A DNA stretch of 64,000 nucleotides from contig NZ_WSTB01000006.1 in assembly GCF_009789235.1 (NCBI RefSeq), positions 62,001 through 126,000 of the forward strand. The letters run 5' to 3'. Under the pieces are notes generated by a model. It did no database searches, was not told the DNA's origin, and saw nothing but the letters and a program-made list of their open reading frames with translations. Below, in pieces: positions 17,116-27,469 of the stretch. Each line of letters starts with the position of its first letter. Within the stretch, counting starts at the first letter, position 1. This DNA comes from Flavobacterium hydrocarbonoxydans. Lineage in GTDB: Bacteria; Bacteroidota; Bacteroidia; Flavobacteriales; Flavobacteriaceae. Position numbers and translations under genes: made by a program.

Positions 17116-18882
17116 ATGAATGCAAGAATAGAAACAAATCCATTATTAGAGCGATTGCCAAAACATTTAAAGCAATTTATTAAACCTCAGGATTATAGCG
17201 ATTATACGCCAATTAATCAGGCAGTTTGGCGTTATGTAATGCGCAAAAACGTGGATTATTTGTCAAAAGTAGCGCATCATTCTTATCTCGATGGTTTAAA
17301 AAAAACCGGAATTGAGATTGATTCGATTCCGAGTATGTACGGCATGAATCGTATTCTAACCGAAATTGGCTGGGCTGCCGTTGCCGTTGACGGATTTATT
17401 CCGCCAAATGCTTTTATGGAATTTCAGGCTTATAATGTTTTGGTGATTGCTTCAGACATTCGACAATTAGAACACATTGAATATACACCTGCGCCAGATA
17501 TTATTCACGAAGGTGCCGGTCACGCTCCTATTATTGCCAATCCTGAATATGCGGAATATTTGCGTCGTTTTGGAGAAATTGGCTGCAAAGCGATTTCGTC
17601 GCACAAAGATTACCAAATGTACGAGGCGATTCGATTGCTTTCGATCTTGAAAGAAGCCGAAGATACGCCACAGGAAAAAATAGACGAAGCCGAAAAAGCA
17701 GTTGCCGATTTGCAAAACAATATGGGCGAATTGTCTGAAATGGCTCAGATTCGAAATCTACATTGGTGGACAGTAGAATACGGTTTGATTGGAACGGTTG
17801 AAGACCCAAAAATTTACGGTGCCGGATTGCTTTCCTCAATTGGTGAAAGTGCCTGGTGCATGACAGATAACGTAAAGAAAATTCCTTATGATATCTCGGC
17901 TGCGAATCAAAATTTTGATATTACACAACTGCAACCGCAACTTTATGTTACACCAACTTTCTCGCATTTGAGTTTGATTCTGGAAGAATTTGCTAATAAA
18001 ATGGCGCTTAGAACCGGAGGACTTTCCGGAATTAAAAAACTGATTCAATCGAATGCTTTAGGAACAATTGAATTGAGTACTGGTTTGCAAATTTCGGGGG
18101 TTTTTACCAATGTTATCGAAGAAGAAGGAAAACCAGTTTACATTCAGACTACCGGAAAAACAGCTTTATCGTACCGCGAAAAAGAATTGGTTGGCCACGG
18201 AACTTTGACGCATCCGCATGGTTTTGGTAGCCCGATTGGGAAACTGAAAGGTTTTAATTTAGCAATTGAAGACATGAGCCCAAAGGATTTACAAGCCTAT
18301 AGCATTGTCGAAAACGAGTCGGTAAAACTGGAATTTGAAGGAAATATTATTGTCAAAGGCGAAATCATTACAGGTTCCAGAAACCTACATGGCGAAATTA
18401 TTTTAATCAGTTTTAGAAATTGTACCGTAACCCATGGCGAAACCATTTTGTTTCAGCCTGAATGGGGAAATTACGATATGGCAATTGGTAAAAAAGTGGT
18501 TTCTGCCTTTTCCGGACCAGCAGATGTAAATAGCTTTGACTTAATCAATAATGTTCCAAAAACTACTACTATAAAAGCCAAACATTCGGCAGAACGCGAT
18601 GATTTGGAGGTTTTATACCAAACCGTTCGCCTGATTAGAGAAAGTAAAGATTCTAAATTGGAACTAAAAAATGTCTTTGAAAAACTGCAAAACAATCATC
18701 CTAACGATTGGCTGCTTGCTATAGAAATTGCAGAACTTTTAAAAGATACTGATGAAAAACAGCTTTTGCAGGAAGTCTTGGTTTACCTGGATAAACTGAA
18801 AGAAAAACGTCCTGAAGTGGCACATTTAATTGCTGGTGGATTGGATTTGATTTTTGATAGTTCTTTGCCGCAAAGGCACTAA
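17116..18882 (+). CDS. Aromatic amino acid hydroxylase (phenylalanine 4-monooxygenase type), long form
   Basis: Pterin- and iron-dependent hydroxylase, probably phenylalanine to tyrosine. The facial triad is visible: His131 and His136 in IIHEGAGHAPII, and Glu221 in NLHWWTVEYGL. The spacing between the second His and Glu is 85 residues, about twice that of the usual enzyme, because of an inserted helical, Glu/Lys-rich piece (about 170-205). The C-terminal half (from about 300) is an extra domain I do not recognise. 588 residues versus about 270-450 for bacterial and animal relatives. Transcribed alone. Confidence 0.88.
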   Translation: MNARIETNPLLERLPKHLKQFIKPQDYSDYTPINQAVWRYVMRKNVDYLSKVAHHSYLDGLKKTGIEIDSIPSMYGMNRILTEIGWAAVAVDGFIPPNAFMEFQAYNVLVIASDIRQLEHIEYTPAPDIIHEGAGHAPIIANPEYAEYLRRFGEIGCKAISSHKDYQMYEAIRLLSILKEAEDTPQEKIDEAEKAVADLQNNMGELSEMAQIRNLHWWTVEYGLIGTVEDPKIYGAGLLSSIGESAWCMTDNVKKIPYDISAANQNFDITQLQPQLYVTPTFSHLSLILEEFANKMALRTGGLSGIKKLIQSNALGTIELSTGLQISGVFTNVIEEEGKPVYIQTTGKTALSYREKELVGHGTLTHPHGFGSPIGKLKGFNLAIEDMSPKDLQAYSIVENESVKLEFEGNIIVKGEIITGSRNLHGEIILISFRNCTVTHGETILFQPEWGNYDMAIGKKVVSAFSGPADVNSFDLINNVPKTTTIKAKHSAERDDLEVLYQTVRLIRESKDSKLELKNVFEKLQNNHPNDWLLAIEIAELLKDTDEKQLLQEVLVYLDKLKEKRPEVAHLIAGGLDLIFDSSLPQRH

Positions 18883-18899
18883 GGCTCGAAGATTTTCTT

Positions 18900-19025
18900 G
18901 AATAGCCTCCAGCTTTAGCTGGAGGAAAAATAAAGTCAATTAAAGAGGCTTTAGCCAAAAAATAGTTTGGCTAAAGCCTTTTAAATTGTATGATAAATAC
19001 CTCCAGCTAAAGCTGGAGGCTATTC
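18900..19025. repeat. REP-like compound palindrome
   Basis: The left and right ends (AATAGCCTCCAGC.. and ..GCTGGAGGCTATT) are reverse complements, and each end is itself a near-perfect palindrome (CCTCCAGCTTTAGCTGGAGG). Inside lies another inverted pair (GGCTTTAGCCAAA / TTTGGCTAAAGCC). The nested design of 126 bp resembles REP/BIME elements mobilised by RAYT transposases. Located after the hydroxylase gene. Confidence 0.75.
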
Positions 19026-19092
19026 AATAAATCGTTTAATCTGTGGCAAAAAAACCTTGTTCCTTTGTTTCTCTGTACCTTTGAACCTTTCT

Positions 19093-19722
19093 TTACAATT
19101 TCAAATCCTGATTAAAATCCTTCTCGTTTTCAATCGTTTTTCCGTTGTATTGCAATTTCCAGCCCATGGTGTTGGTTAGAATTAAAATCTTAGACAATTC
19201 GGTAATTAATCTGTTTTGAGCATTTGATTTTAGGGATGATTTTTCGATTTTCTTAGCCAGGTTTGCTTTTACTGATTTGTTGATTTTGTTATAATCATCT
19301 CCCGTAAAAGGATTCAGTTTGCTTTGCTCCACATCATAAAACTGAATATCAGGATTGATCGTAATTTCTTCTTTCGGAATATTGAGAATTGTAATCGTTT
19401 TATTTTTTTCGTCGATGTCGTATTTCATTTTATGCAAATCGTAGGCAACCGTAACATTGGCATTGACTACAACCAAAGCTTTTTTATCAAAAGAAACCAT
19501 ATCCATCAAATACTTCTGTTGGTTTTTATAGGTCAAGACTTCAGAGAAATGGCCTTCGGTAACGACTAATTTCCCAACATTGAGAATTTGCTGCTGAATT
19601 AAATTGGTATTATAATCAATCGTAGAATCGTCTTCTTTTTTGAACTCACAATATTTGAAAGCCAATACTATCAGAAGTACCGCAGCGCCTAAAACTAATA
19701 TTCTTTTTATTAAATTTTGCAT
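19093..19722 (-). CDS. DUF4230 protein with N-terminal membrane anchor
   Basis: 209 residues; one hydrophobic span (about 8-24) after MQNLIKR, then a soluble domain of the DUF4230 type (SFDKKALVVVNANVTVAYDLHKMKYDIDEKNKTITI near 78-112 and TMGWKLQYNGK near 185). This is probably a periplasmic domain held by the membrane. The family function is unknown. The gene is followed by repeats on both sides and appears to be a single transcription unit. Confidence 0.85.
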   Translation of the reverse strand: MQNLIKRILVLGAAVLLIVLAFKYCEFKKEDDSTIDYNTNLIQQQILNVGKLVVTEGHFSEVLTYKNQQKYLMDMVSFDKKALVVVNANVTVAYDLHKMKYDIDEKNKTITILNIPKEEITINPDIQFYDVEQSKLNPFTGDDYNKINKSVKANLAKKIEKSSLKSNAQNRLITELSKILILTNTMGWKLQYNGKTIENEKDFNQDLKL

Positions 19723-19749
19723 TCCATTAATTTATTAGACCAATTTACT

Positions 19750-19878
19750 AAAAAGTTTGCCACGAATTTCACGAATTTTCACTAATAAAACTTTGATAAA
19801 ATAATTAAAATTTCACGAAATCAAAATTCGCTAAATCCCGTTGCAAGTCAACAAAAATTCGTGAATTCGTGGCGAAAA
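19750..19878. repeat. Inverted repeat of the cacgaattcacgaatt family
   Basis: GCCACGAATTTCACGAA at the left and TTCGTGAATTCGTGGC at the right are reverse complements and use the same core as the tandem units near 14545. It fills the gap between the DUF4230 gene and the TamA-like gene. Confidence 0.6.
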
Positions 19879-19882
19879 AAAC

Positions 19883-22177
19883 TTAAAAAGGATACCCAAT
19901 AGCGATATTCAGAATCAGATTTTCTTTTCTCCACGGACCACTTCCAAAATTTATGTCATCTACCACCCATCTTTCTCCTTCGGGTAAATAAGGCTTTCTA
20001 AGCGGAAATGCCAAATCGGTTCTTAAGACCAAAAATGATAAATCAAAACGCAAACCAGCTCCTGCACCTACTGCAATATCATTCATAAAATCTTTAGAAA
20101 TCTCACCTCCTGGTTTGTTGGGATCGGCATTTAAAAGCCAGATATTTCCAGCATCCACAAACAAAGCACCTCTCACAATGCTAAACAGCTTTGCTCTGTA
20201 TTCGGTATTGAATTCCAATTTTAAATCTCCGGATTGGTCAGGTAAATAAGAATTACTAGTCTCCGTATTTAGATAACTTCCTGGCCCAAGTGTTCTGGCT
20301 CTAAAAGCACGAATACTATTGGTTCCTCCTACCACAAATTGCTTTGAGGTTGGCAAAGCAGTTGAGTTTCCGTAAGCAAATCCGGCACCAACAATGATTC
20401 TGCTGGCCAGTTCACTATCTTTGGAGAGTTTTAAATAATGTCTTAAATCCGCTTTTATTTTCACAAATTGACTAAACGGAACATCAAAAATTTTGATAGT
20501 ATCACCTTTCTTAGCATTTGCTCCCGAAACTAAACCCGTAATATTTCCAGCCAAATCCAGTTCACCATTAAAATAAAACGTATTTTTTTTACGCTTTTGC
20601 ATCGTATTGGTGTACGTGAACGAGTATGTAGGCCCGAAAATTAATTGTTTTTCAATCACTTTTCCTAAAGATTCATCTTCATCAATATCTTGCTGATACT
20701 CCGCTGTAACATGATTTGGACTTACGTATGTAACATCTATAACATTCAGCTGATGTTCTTTTCGGATGTTCTCTTTCCACAAATATCCAAAAGACGTTTT
20801 AAACGAATTCAAAGCATAAAGCTGGGTTCTGTTTTGATATTCATAACGCAATGTCGCCCGAGTTCTGGGCACAAATTCGCTGGAACCTTCCCAATTAAAT
20901 GGTGACACAAATCTTGGCCAGGTCAGGCTTGTTTCTGCTCCTAGTTTGTAAATATTTTTTCCGTTATTCTGTCCGGAAAGCTGAAAATCGGCTCCGCCAA
21001 ATAAAGAAACAGTAAGCAATTCAGCACCACGAAAAAGGTTTCTATTGTTCCAGTTAACACTAACTTCTGTACCTGTGTAACTCGCAGAATTGGTTTTTCC
21101 TAAAACCTCAACGCGAATAAATTTCTTTGGTAAAAGCGTTAAATAATAATACGAATCCAAAGTGTTTTTTAAACTATCCGAAGTTCTGAATTCATTTTTC
21201 ACAAAGCTAAAAGTTCCCAGATTCACAAATCGATTCAGGGTAAGATTATGATCTTTTCGATTATAGAAATCTCCTTTTTTAAAATAAATAGCTCTGTCAA
21301 AAACTCTTGGCTTAAAAGTGTCTGCCGTATCGATTATGGTAAAATCCTTGTACTGTACAACATCTTCCTGTTTGAATTTTAAACTGTCTTTTGAAAGTAT
21401 AAAATTCGGATACACTACAATTTTATCGATTTTATAAGCAATAGTTGCTTTCTCGGGTGTTTCTTCTTTTATTTTTAATTTAATATTGACTTCGTAATCC
21501 CCTTTTGTACTATCTACCTGCGCCAAAATATAATCCGGATTAAAATAATAAAATCCTTTTTCTTTCAGTCTTGCATCTATGCGTTCGCGTTCGGCTTTAA
21601 TCACATCCAAATCGTATGGTCTTCCCACTTTAAGCAAACTTCTACGGCTGGTTCTGTCAATTGCTTTTCCTAAGTCTGTAGAATCTTCCGGAAATTTTAC
21701 ACTTTTTATCTTGTATTGCCTTTTGGGCCAAACGGTATATTCAGCAGTAACTCTTTTGTTTTTTGCAGTCGAATCAGCACTTACCCTGGTTTTAAAATAA
21801 CCTCTGTTCTCCGTAAAATTTCTCAAAATGGAAGCATTGTAATCTAAATCAACTTTACTAAAAAGCACCGGTTCTTCGCCTACTTTAGTTCGCAGCCAAT
21901 GTCTGAATCCTTTTTCTTTTTTAGGTTCACCGGCTAAGTTATAGATCCATAATTTAGGACGTAATCCTAAAATTTGTTTCGTTGGTAAAGGGCGTAATAA
22001 GCCTTCTAACTCTTTTTCGAGTGCTTTTCTTTCTTTCTTTTTAATGATAGAATCCTCAACGGTAACTGAAGCTCCTGTGTAGAGCAAATCGCCTTCAGGT
22101 AAATATTTCGTATTACTGCATCCGAAAATAAAAAATAAGGATAGCAGTATAAAATATGGATTATATCTCGCTTTCAT
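19883..22177 (-). CDS. tamL: TamA/BamA-like outer membrane assembly lipoprotein (TamL type)
   Basis: 764 residues from the ATG at 22177. A lipobox (MKARYNPYFILLSLFFIFGC, Cys20) precedes POTRA-like domains (about 45-390) and an Omp85 barrel with the terminal signature NIAIGYPF and VGGTNSIRAFRARTLGPGSY in the barrel. It inserts outer membrane proteins together with TamB. The open frame runs 48 codons further upstream into the tamB end and would give a poly-Lys extension, an artefact of tamB's Glu/Lys-rich tail read in another frame. The start at 22177 lies 4 bases after the tamB stop and restores the signal. Bacteroidota TamA homologues are lipid-anchored. Confidence 0.85.
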   Translation of the reverse strand: MKARYNPYFILLSLFFIFGCSNTKYLPEGDLLYTGASVTVEDSIIKKKERKALEKELEGLLRPLPTKQILGLRPKLWIYNLAGEPKKEKGFRHWLRTKVGEEPVLFSKVDLDYNASILRNFTENRGYFKTRVSADSTAKNKRVTAEYTVWPKRQYKIKSVKFPEDSTDLGKAIDRTSRRSLLKVGRPYDLDVIKAERERIDARLKEKGFYYFNPDYILAQVDSTKGDYEVNIKLKIKEETPEKATIAYKIDKIVVYPNFILSKDSLKFKQEDVVQYKDFTIIDTADTFKPRVFDRAIYFKKGDFYNRKDHNLTLNRFVNLGTFSFVKNEFRTSDSLKNTLDSYYYLTLLPKKFIRVEVLGKTNSASYTGTEVSVNWNNRNLFRGAELLTVSLFGGADFQLSGQNNGKNIYKLGAETSLTWPRFVSPFNWEGSSEFVPRTRATLRYEYQNRTQLYALNSFKTSFGYLWKENIRKEHQLNVIDVTYVSPNHVTAEYQQDIDEDESLGKVIEKQLIFGPTYSFTYTNTMQKRKKNTFYFNGELDLAGNITGLVSGANAKKGDTIKIFDVPFSQFVKIKADLRHYLKLSKDSELASRIIVGAGFAYGNSTALPTSKQFVVGGTNSIRAFRARTLGPGSYLNTETSNSYLPDQSGDLKLEFNTEYRAKLFSIVRGALFVDAGNIWLLNADPNKPGGEISKDFMNDIAVGAGAGLRFDLSFLVLRTDLAFPLRKPYLPEGERWVVDDINFGSGPWRKENLILNIAIGYPF

Positions 22178-22181
22178 ATTG

Positions 22182-25100
22182 CTATGTCTTTTGCTCATTT
22201 CCTTCAATTTTATTTTCTTCTTTCTCTTCTTTTTCTTCCTTCGCTTTTTGCTCTTTCTCTTTTTGTTTTTTCTTTTCCTTCTGCAATTTTTCTTCTCTAA
22301 TAATTTCTTTTTCTGCTTCACTTCGGTGAAAAAGTTCTCTGAATTTATTGTAACTCATCGTGATAATAAAAGCAACTCCGGTTTCGATCACCTGCCCTTC
22401 AACTGCCACCTGATATTCATTTTTTCGATACGCACGAACCATATAACGTCCATCTTTTGTCAATTGATAATCTAGTGCTACGTCTCCTGCAATATTGGTA
22501 CTTTCTTCATTGGCACGCTCCTGACCTTCTACTCCAAAACTACTTCCAACCGTAACTTTTAACCGATCATTCAGCAGTTTTTTAGAAACGCCAACATTCA
22601 AATCCGTTCTGTTTTCTCTGGTTCCTGTTGTATAATCATCAGTAGATTCTAAGTCAAATTCAAGTTCAACTCCTTTGATCAATTCACCCGCTAAATCATT
22701 TAATTGCTGCGAAAGAATCTTGCTCACACTTTGTCTGGCCAAAGATTCGGCACTGGTTCCGCCGCTTTCACTCGCAAACGGATTTTCGCCAATAAAACGA
22801 TTCAATAATAAAAGGGCAAAAACCTGTTTATTCAGCTCTGCCGGCTCCTGACGCAACTGCGACAATTTAGTTTGCGTAAGATTGACAACATCTGTAGAAA
22901 CACCATAATTTCCGTCAGGAAGCACAATGTCAAATGTAATTTCTGGTTTCAGTAATTCGCCATTCATTTTCAAATGGGTCTCAAACGGAATCTTCTGTTT
23001 ATAGGTATTTCGAATGGTCGGATTATCTGTTGGCAACTGATTTCCTAGTAGGTCAATCGGAGCCGTTTCTACTTCATAAATGGCCGTAATATTCAAACTT
23101 GCCATGGTAGGCTCGCCATTCCAGATAATATAACTTCCTTTTTGAATCGTAAACTTTCGGCGAATCATGTTAAAATTCATCTCATAAGCACCATCCGTAA
23201 ACTCGTATTTGCCCGTCAGCGTAGTTTTCCCGGAAGGGTCAATTCCGCCAGTAAGTTCCGCTTCTCCTTTTAAATTTAAGTAATCGCCGTTTCCTTTATC
23301 AATGACTAATGTCAGCTCAGCCTCTTTATCAATCGAAATCGCCACACTCACGTCCATGCCTTTCAACTCCGACTGATTGAGTTTTTGCTGCATATCAACC
23401 GTATGTTTCAAATAGACATTATCCTCATCAACAAACTCTACAATTCCCTCTCTATCGGCAATTGACGGATCAGATTGTGGCAGAACAACCGTAAATTTAG
23501 TTTCCTTATTGATTTTGATATTTCCGTTTACAACAGGACTTTCCAGCGTTCCCTGAATGTTGAGTTTTGTATCCAAAAATAAATCGCCGTAGAACAAATC
23601 ATTATCCGCTGCTTTTGAATGTATCGCTCTAAAATCATCTGCCTGAACGGTTAATCCAAAATTATAGGTTCTAAAATCAGCCGAACGAATAGTTCCATTT
23701 ACAAATAATTCGTTGTCATTTTCGTCATAAAGGGTAAATTTATCAAAAGTGATTACCTCATTCTGAAAAGTGATTTTTTCTTTGTTTGTTTTAAAATAAG
23801 AATTCAGTTGTGTGATTCTGAAACCAGCATCATTAAAATTCAATTCTCCTGCAATTTTTGGTGATGCCGTATTGCCTGTAAGTTTGAAATTCCCTGATAA
23901 AAATCCGGTTCCGTCAGTCACATTTCCCATAGTAAAACCCTGGATGCTTTTGATGTTTAAATGCTTGATATCGACATCAAAATCAAAATTACCTGCATCA
24001 ATTTTATAATCTCCTGCAAGATTTACATCATTTCCTTCTCCGCTCAAATTGACATTGGCGGCTAGCGTATTTGCGGTTTTGTTATCTACTTTAATCGCAA
24101 TATCACCAACAGCTTCGCCTCTGAAAGCAAATTCATCGATTTTTAAGTCTGAAGTAAAAGTGGGTTTGGTCATCACATTTTCTACCAAAGCTGAACCATT
24201 TATTAAGCCCTGCATCAACAGTTTGTCTTTTTTGACCATGTTCAAAATCGTTTCGATTTTAAAATTGACAAAATCAACTTTTAAGGGTGCATTATCCTGA
24301 TTTCCCTGCGATTGTATTTTTAATTCGTTTCCTGCATTGTCCAGGAAAAATTTATTTACATATAATCTTTTATCTCCAAATTCAATCGAATTTTCAGCAT
24401 TCAAATTCCATTTGTCATAATTAAGGACGAAATTTTCAGCATTCAATTTTATGGTATTTTTTGAATTTTCACGAAGTAATTCGCCCGCAATAAAATATTG
24501 CTGTTTTTCTTTAGCATCTTTTACCTCTAAAGCATAACTCAGGATATTATTTTCGACTTTACCTACTAAACTGGTAAACGGAATTTTCAGCGAACCGCTT
24601 TCTATTGTACCAACTGAAACGTTATAATTCAACGCATTGTCTTTGGTTTCCACATTGATTTTTCCGTCAGAAATGATATTATTCGCGTATACAATTCTCG
24701 GGAAAGTTCCTTTTATTTCTAAAGAATCGGCTACATTATTATATTTTCCTGTAATTTTAATCGGTTCCAGACTTGTTAATGAAGGAACCAATCGGAATAA
24801 AATAGGGTCGTTTTCAACACTTATATTCAACGTAATATTTTGGTCGTCTGAAGTCGTTTTTACTTTTGAATTTGAAGCCGGCAAATCAATATATTTTGAA
24901 AGCGACTTTTTCAAACTATTCGAAAGTGTCGATAATTTGTATTTCCCATCCATTTCAGCTTTCAAAAACTGAGAAGATATTTTGATATTATTATGGTTAT
25001 TATCTGCGACTGCAATAATTTTCATCGAATCTAAAACAATTGGTTCAGCACTTTGCAAAATCTGAATATTCGATAAAAACACTTTTCCGTTAAGGAAATC

Positions 25101-27296
25101 CGGGTTACTATTGGCAATATCTGCATCAATATTCCCGCGAAGTTTCATTGGTCCGGCATGCAGATTTAGCTTTTCCAAATCTGCAATATCCAGGTTTAAT
25201 TTTATTTTTCCTGATGGATATTTATCATTGGCATTTCCGTTGGCCACCAAATCAAAATACAAATTCGGATCGTTCATACCTGATTTTACAGCGAAATTTC
25301 CGTTGGCAATATTTCCTTTCAACGTTAAATTTCGATATACATATTTATTAAAAACCGCTTTCTGAACAAGACCGTCCAATTCTGCTCTAGCTGTTTTTGG
25401 GTCTAAACCTTTGCCTTTTACTTTCGCTTTAAGGGTAATTTTTCCAAGCGAATCGTTTTTGATTAATCTTCCTAAATCAAAATCCAGCAAATAAACGGTC
25501 GCATCATATTTCTCTGCTTTTTTAATACTCTGATCGAATAAAGCATCTACTTTTGCATTACCAAAGCTACTGTTTAAAGCCAAATTTGTTTTGAAATTCT
25601 GAACAGATCCTTTAAATTTTCCTTTTACATTAAATTGTGAAGGCAGCTGAATATTCGTCGGAATCGTGCCTTTTGGCACGAAAGAAGTCACATCTTTCGA
25701 CGAACTCTGCAGTTTTTTTATGTCCAGATCAAAATAAGCTTTTTCTGCATTTGGCATTCCTTTTATCTTCCCCGAAAGAGAAACATTCGTACTCCCAATG
25801 CCGCTCATTTCGAATTGCTGAATATTCAGATCTTTCACTTTTCCGTTCAGACGCGTATTCAAAAGCAAAACTGCATTCGGATTTCTTCTGAAAATATCCT
25901 GCTTTTCTAAAGTTGGAACTATAAGCAAAACATCTTTAAAAGCTACTTTTGAATCCTTTAGATTTGCTTCTAAACTAAGATTTCCAAGATTCTTAGAAAT
26001 GTCAGCAATCGAGATATACGCAACTTTAATTTTATCCTTCAAAAGTGTTTGTGGCGTTCTTAAATACAAATTATTCAACGAAGCATTTTTAGGTCCGTAA
26101 AAGAAATCCGTTTTGAAAGACTGAATTTGCAAACCCTTTTTTTCGTTCACAGTAAAGGTTTTTATGTTTCCCGAAATTGTATCGTTTCCGTAATATAATT
26201 TCTCCGCTTTCAAATTGAATTTATTCAGATCAAGGTGACTGTAATCAATTCCTTTTAGCGTAGGTTTCGATTGCATATCATCAAATTTGAAGGCAATATT
26301 TTGTAAATCAACCGTATTCAGTTTCACTTTCCAGCCCGATTGTTTGATAGCGGTAGAATCTAAATTAGGAGTTTTAAGTTGTTTGTCTTTGGCCCCCAAA
26401 AGCAGATTTCCTTTTAGATTTTTTAGTCCGAAAGAATCAAAATCCAGCATTTGCCTGTTCAAATCGATTGCATTTACTTTCAAATCTAAATTGCCAAGAG
26501 CAATTCCGGAACCCAATTTTGTGTCTTTATTATCGTATAAAATATCAATTTTAGACAAACTGATTTTATCTAATTTTAATTTGAAATCTTTTCTTTTCGA
26601 AATAGTATCTACCGTATTTACAGAAACCTCAGCGATTTTTTCGACAACATCCTGGTCTAAAACCACCTTCAATCCATGTAAATCAATATTTGGAATATCG
26701 AAATCCATTTTATCCAAATCGAATTTATTGAAATAAGTATCAAAATGTGTCAACTTTACACGAACATCATTTTTTGCAAAATCATCCTTAAAATTAAACT
26801 TCACATTGTCCAGATTTACTTTTACAACCGAAATTTTAAAAGGTTTACTATCGGGGTCTTCTACTTTCGGTTCTTTCGATTCGAATGCTTTTATGATATA
26901 ATCAAAATTGAAAACGCCGTCTTTGTTTCGGGAAATATTCGCAGTAGTATTTTCTAATGAAACCGAGTTAATTTCGAGTTCGCTGTTGATTAATTTAAAC
27001 AAATCAACATCCAACTCTAATTTCTTTCCGCTAAGCAAAGTATCTTTTTTTTGATCTTCAAAATAAAAACCTTCCAGCACTACTTCTTTAGGGAAATTGA
27101 TATCGATTCTGTCTAATGAAACTTTGGTTTTGATTTTCTTTTGTAAATACGTAATCGCTTTATCTTTGGCGTAATTCTGAACCGAAGGAATCTGAATTAA
27201 GAGGATCAGAAGCAATAAAAGTGCAATTATAGAACCCACGCACCAAAGCAGTACACGAAGTGTTTTTTTTAGAAAATGAATGGATTTCTTATTCAT
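22182..27296 (-). CDS. tamB: TamB-like translocation and assembly protein
   Basis: 1704 residues, inner-membrane anchored by an N-terminal span (about 13-31), with a long periplasmic region of repeated beta strands (the lipid-transfer-like groove of AsmA/TamB proteins) and the DUF490/TamB C-terminal domain (QLNDLAGELIKGVELEFDLES..NLNVGVSKKLLNDRLKVTVG near 1540-1590). The last 45 residues are an almost pure Glu/Lys tail. It bridges the envelope and works with the TamA-like protein encoded four bases downstream. It is the largest gene in the window and the first gene of the pair. Confidence 0.92.
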   Translation of the reverse strand: MNKKSIHFLKKTLRVLLWCVGSIIALLLLLILLIQIPSVQNYAKDKAITYLQKKIKTKVSLDRIDINFPKEVVLEGFYFEDQKKDTLLSGKKLELDVDLFKLINSELEINSVSLENTTANISRNKDGVFNFDYIIKAFESKEPKVEDPDSKPFKISVVKVNLDNVKFNFKDDFAKNDVRVKLTHFDTYFNKFDLDKMDFDIPNIDLHGLKVVLDQDVVEKIAEVSVNTVDTISKRKDFKLKLDKISLSKIDILYDNKDTKLGSGIALGNLDLKVNAIDLNRQMLDFDSFGLKNLKGNLLLGAKDKQLKTPNLDSTAIKQSGWKVKLNTVDLQNIAFKFDDMQSKPTLKGIDYSHLDLNKFNLKAEKLYYGNDTISGNIKTFTVNEKKGLQIQSFKTDFFYGPKNASLNNLYLRTPQTLLKDKIKVAYISIADISKNLGNLSLEANLKDSKVAFKDVLLIVPTLEKQDIFRRNPNAVLLLNTRLNGKVKDLNIQQFEMSGIGSTNVSLSGKIKGMPNAEKAYFDLDIKKLQSSSKDVTSFVPKGTIPTNIQLPSQFNVKGKFKGSVQNFKTNLALNSSFGNAKVDALFDQSIKKAEKYDATVYLLDFDLGRLIKNDSLGKITLKAKVKGKGLDPKTARAELDGLVQKAVFNKYVYRNLTLKGNIANGNFAVKSGMNDPNLYFDLVANGNANDKYPSGKIKLNLDIADLEKLNLHAGPMKLRGNIDADIANSNPDFLNGKVFLSNIQILQSAEPIVLDSMKIIAVADNNHNNIKISSQFLKAEMDGKYKLSTLSNSLKKSLSKYIDLPASNSKVKTTSDDQNITLNISVENDPILFRLVPSLTSLEPIKITGKYNNVADSLEIKGTFPRIVYANNIISDGKINVETKDNALNYNVSVGTIESGSLKIPFTSLVGKVENNILSYALEVKDAKEKQQYFIAGELLRENSKNTIKLNAENFVLNYDKWNLNAENSIEFGDKRLYVNKFFLDNAGNELKIQSQGNQDNAPLKVDFVNFKIETILNMVKKDKLLMQGLINGSALVENVMTKPTFTSDLKIDEFAFRGEAVGDIAIKVDNKTANTLAANVNLSGEGNDVNLAGDYKIDAGNFDFDVDIKHLNIKSIQGFTMGNVTDGTGFLSGNFKLTGNTASPKIAGELNFNDAGFRITQLNSYFKTNKEKITFQNEVITFDKFTLYDENDNELFVNGTIRSADFRTYNFGLTVQADDFRAIHSKAADNDLFYGDLFLDTKLNIQGTLESPVVNGNIKINKETKFTVVLPQSDPSIADREGIVEFVDEDNVYLKHTVDMQQKLNQSELKGMDVSVAISIDKEAELTLVIDKGNGDYLNLKGEAELTGGIDPSGKTTLTGKYEFTDGAYEMNFNMIRRKFTIQKGSYIIWNGEPTMASLNITAIYEVETAPIDLLGNQLPTDNPTIRNTYKQKIPFETHLKMNGELLKPEITFDIVLPDGNYGVSTDVVNLTQTKLSQLRQEPAELNKQVFALLLLNRFIGENPFASESGGTSAESLARQSVSKILSQQLNDLAGELIKGVELEFDLESTDDYTTGTRENRTDLNVGVSKKLLNDRLKVTVGSSFGVEGQERANEESTNIAGDVALDYQLTKDGRYMVRAYRKNEYQVAVEGQVIETGVAFIITMSYNKFRELFHRSEAEKEIIREEKLQKEKKKQKEKEQKAKEEKEEKEENKIEGNEQKT

Positions 27297-27469
27297 ACGT
27301 CAACAAAACACAATTAGGTTAGATTTGCATCGCAAAAGCGCAGATTATACAGCTTACAAAATTGTAAAAAATATAAGCTAAAGATTTACATAATTATATG
27401 GATTTGTTCCAAAATTATACGTAAATATAAGGATTATTTTACTTTTTTTAGATTTCTAAAATAGGTAAT

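Noticed and set aside
22178..22321. 48-codon poly-Lys/Arg N-terminal extension of the TamA-like gene
   Set aside because: Product of the tamB tail in another frame; the internal start gives a correct lipoprotein signal.
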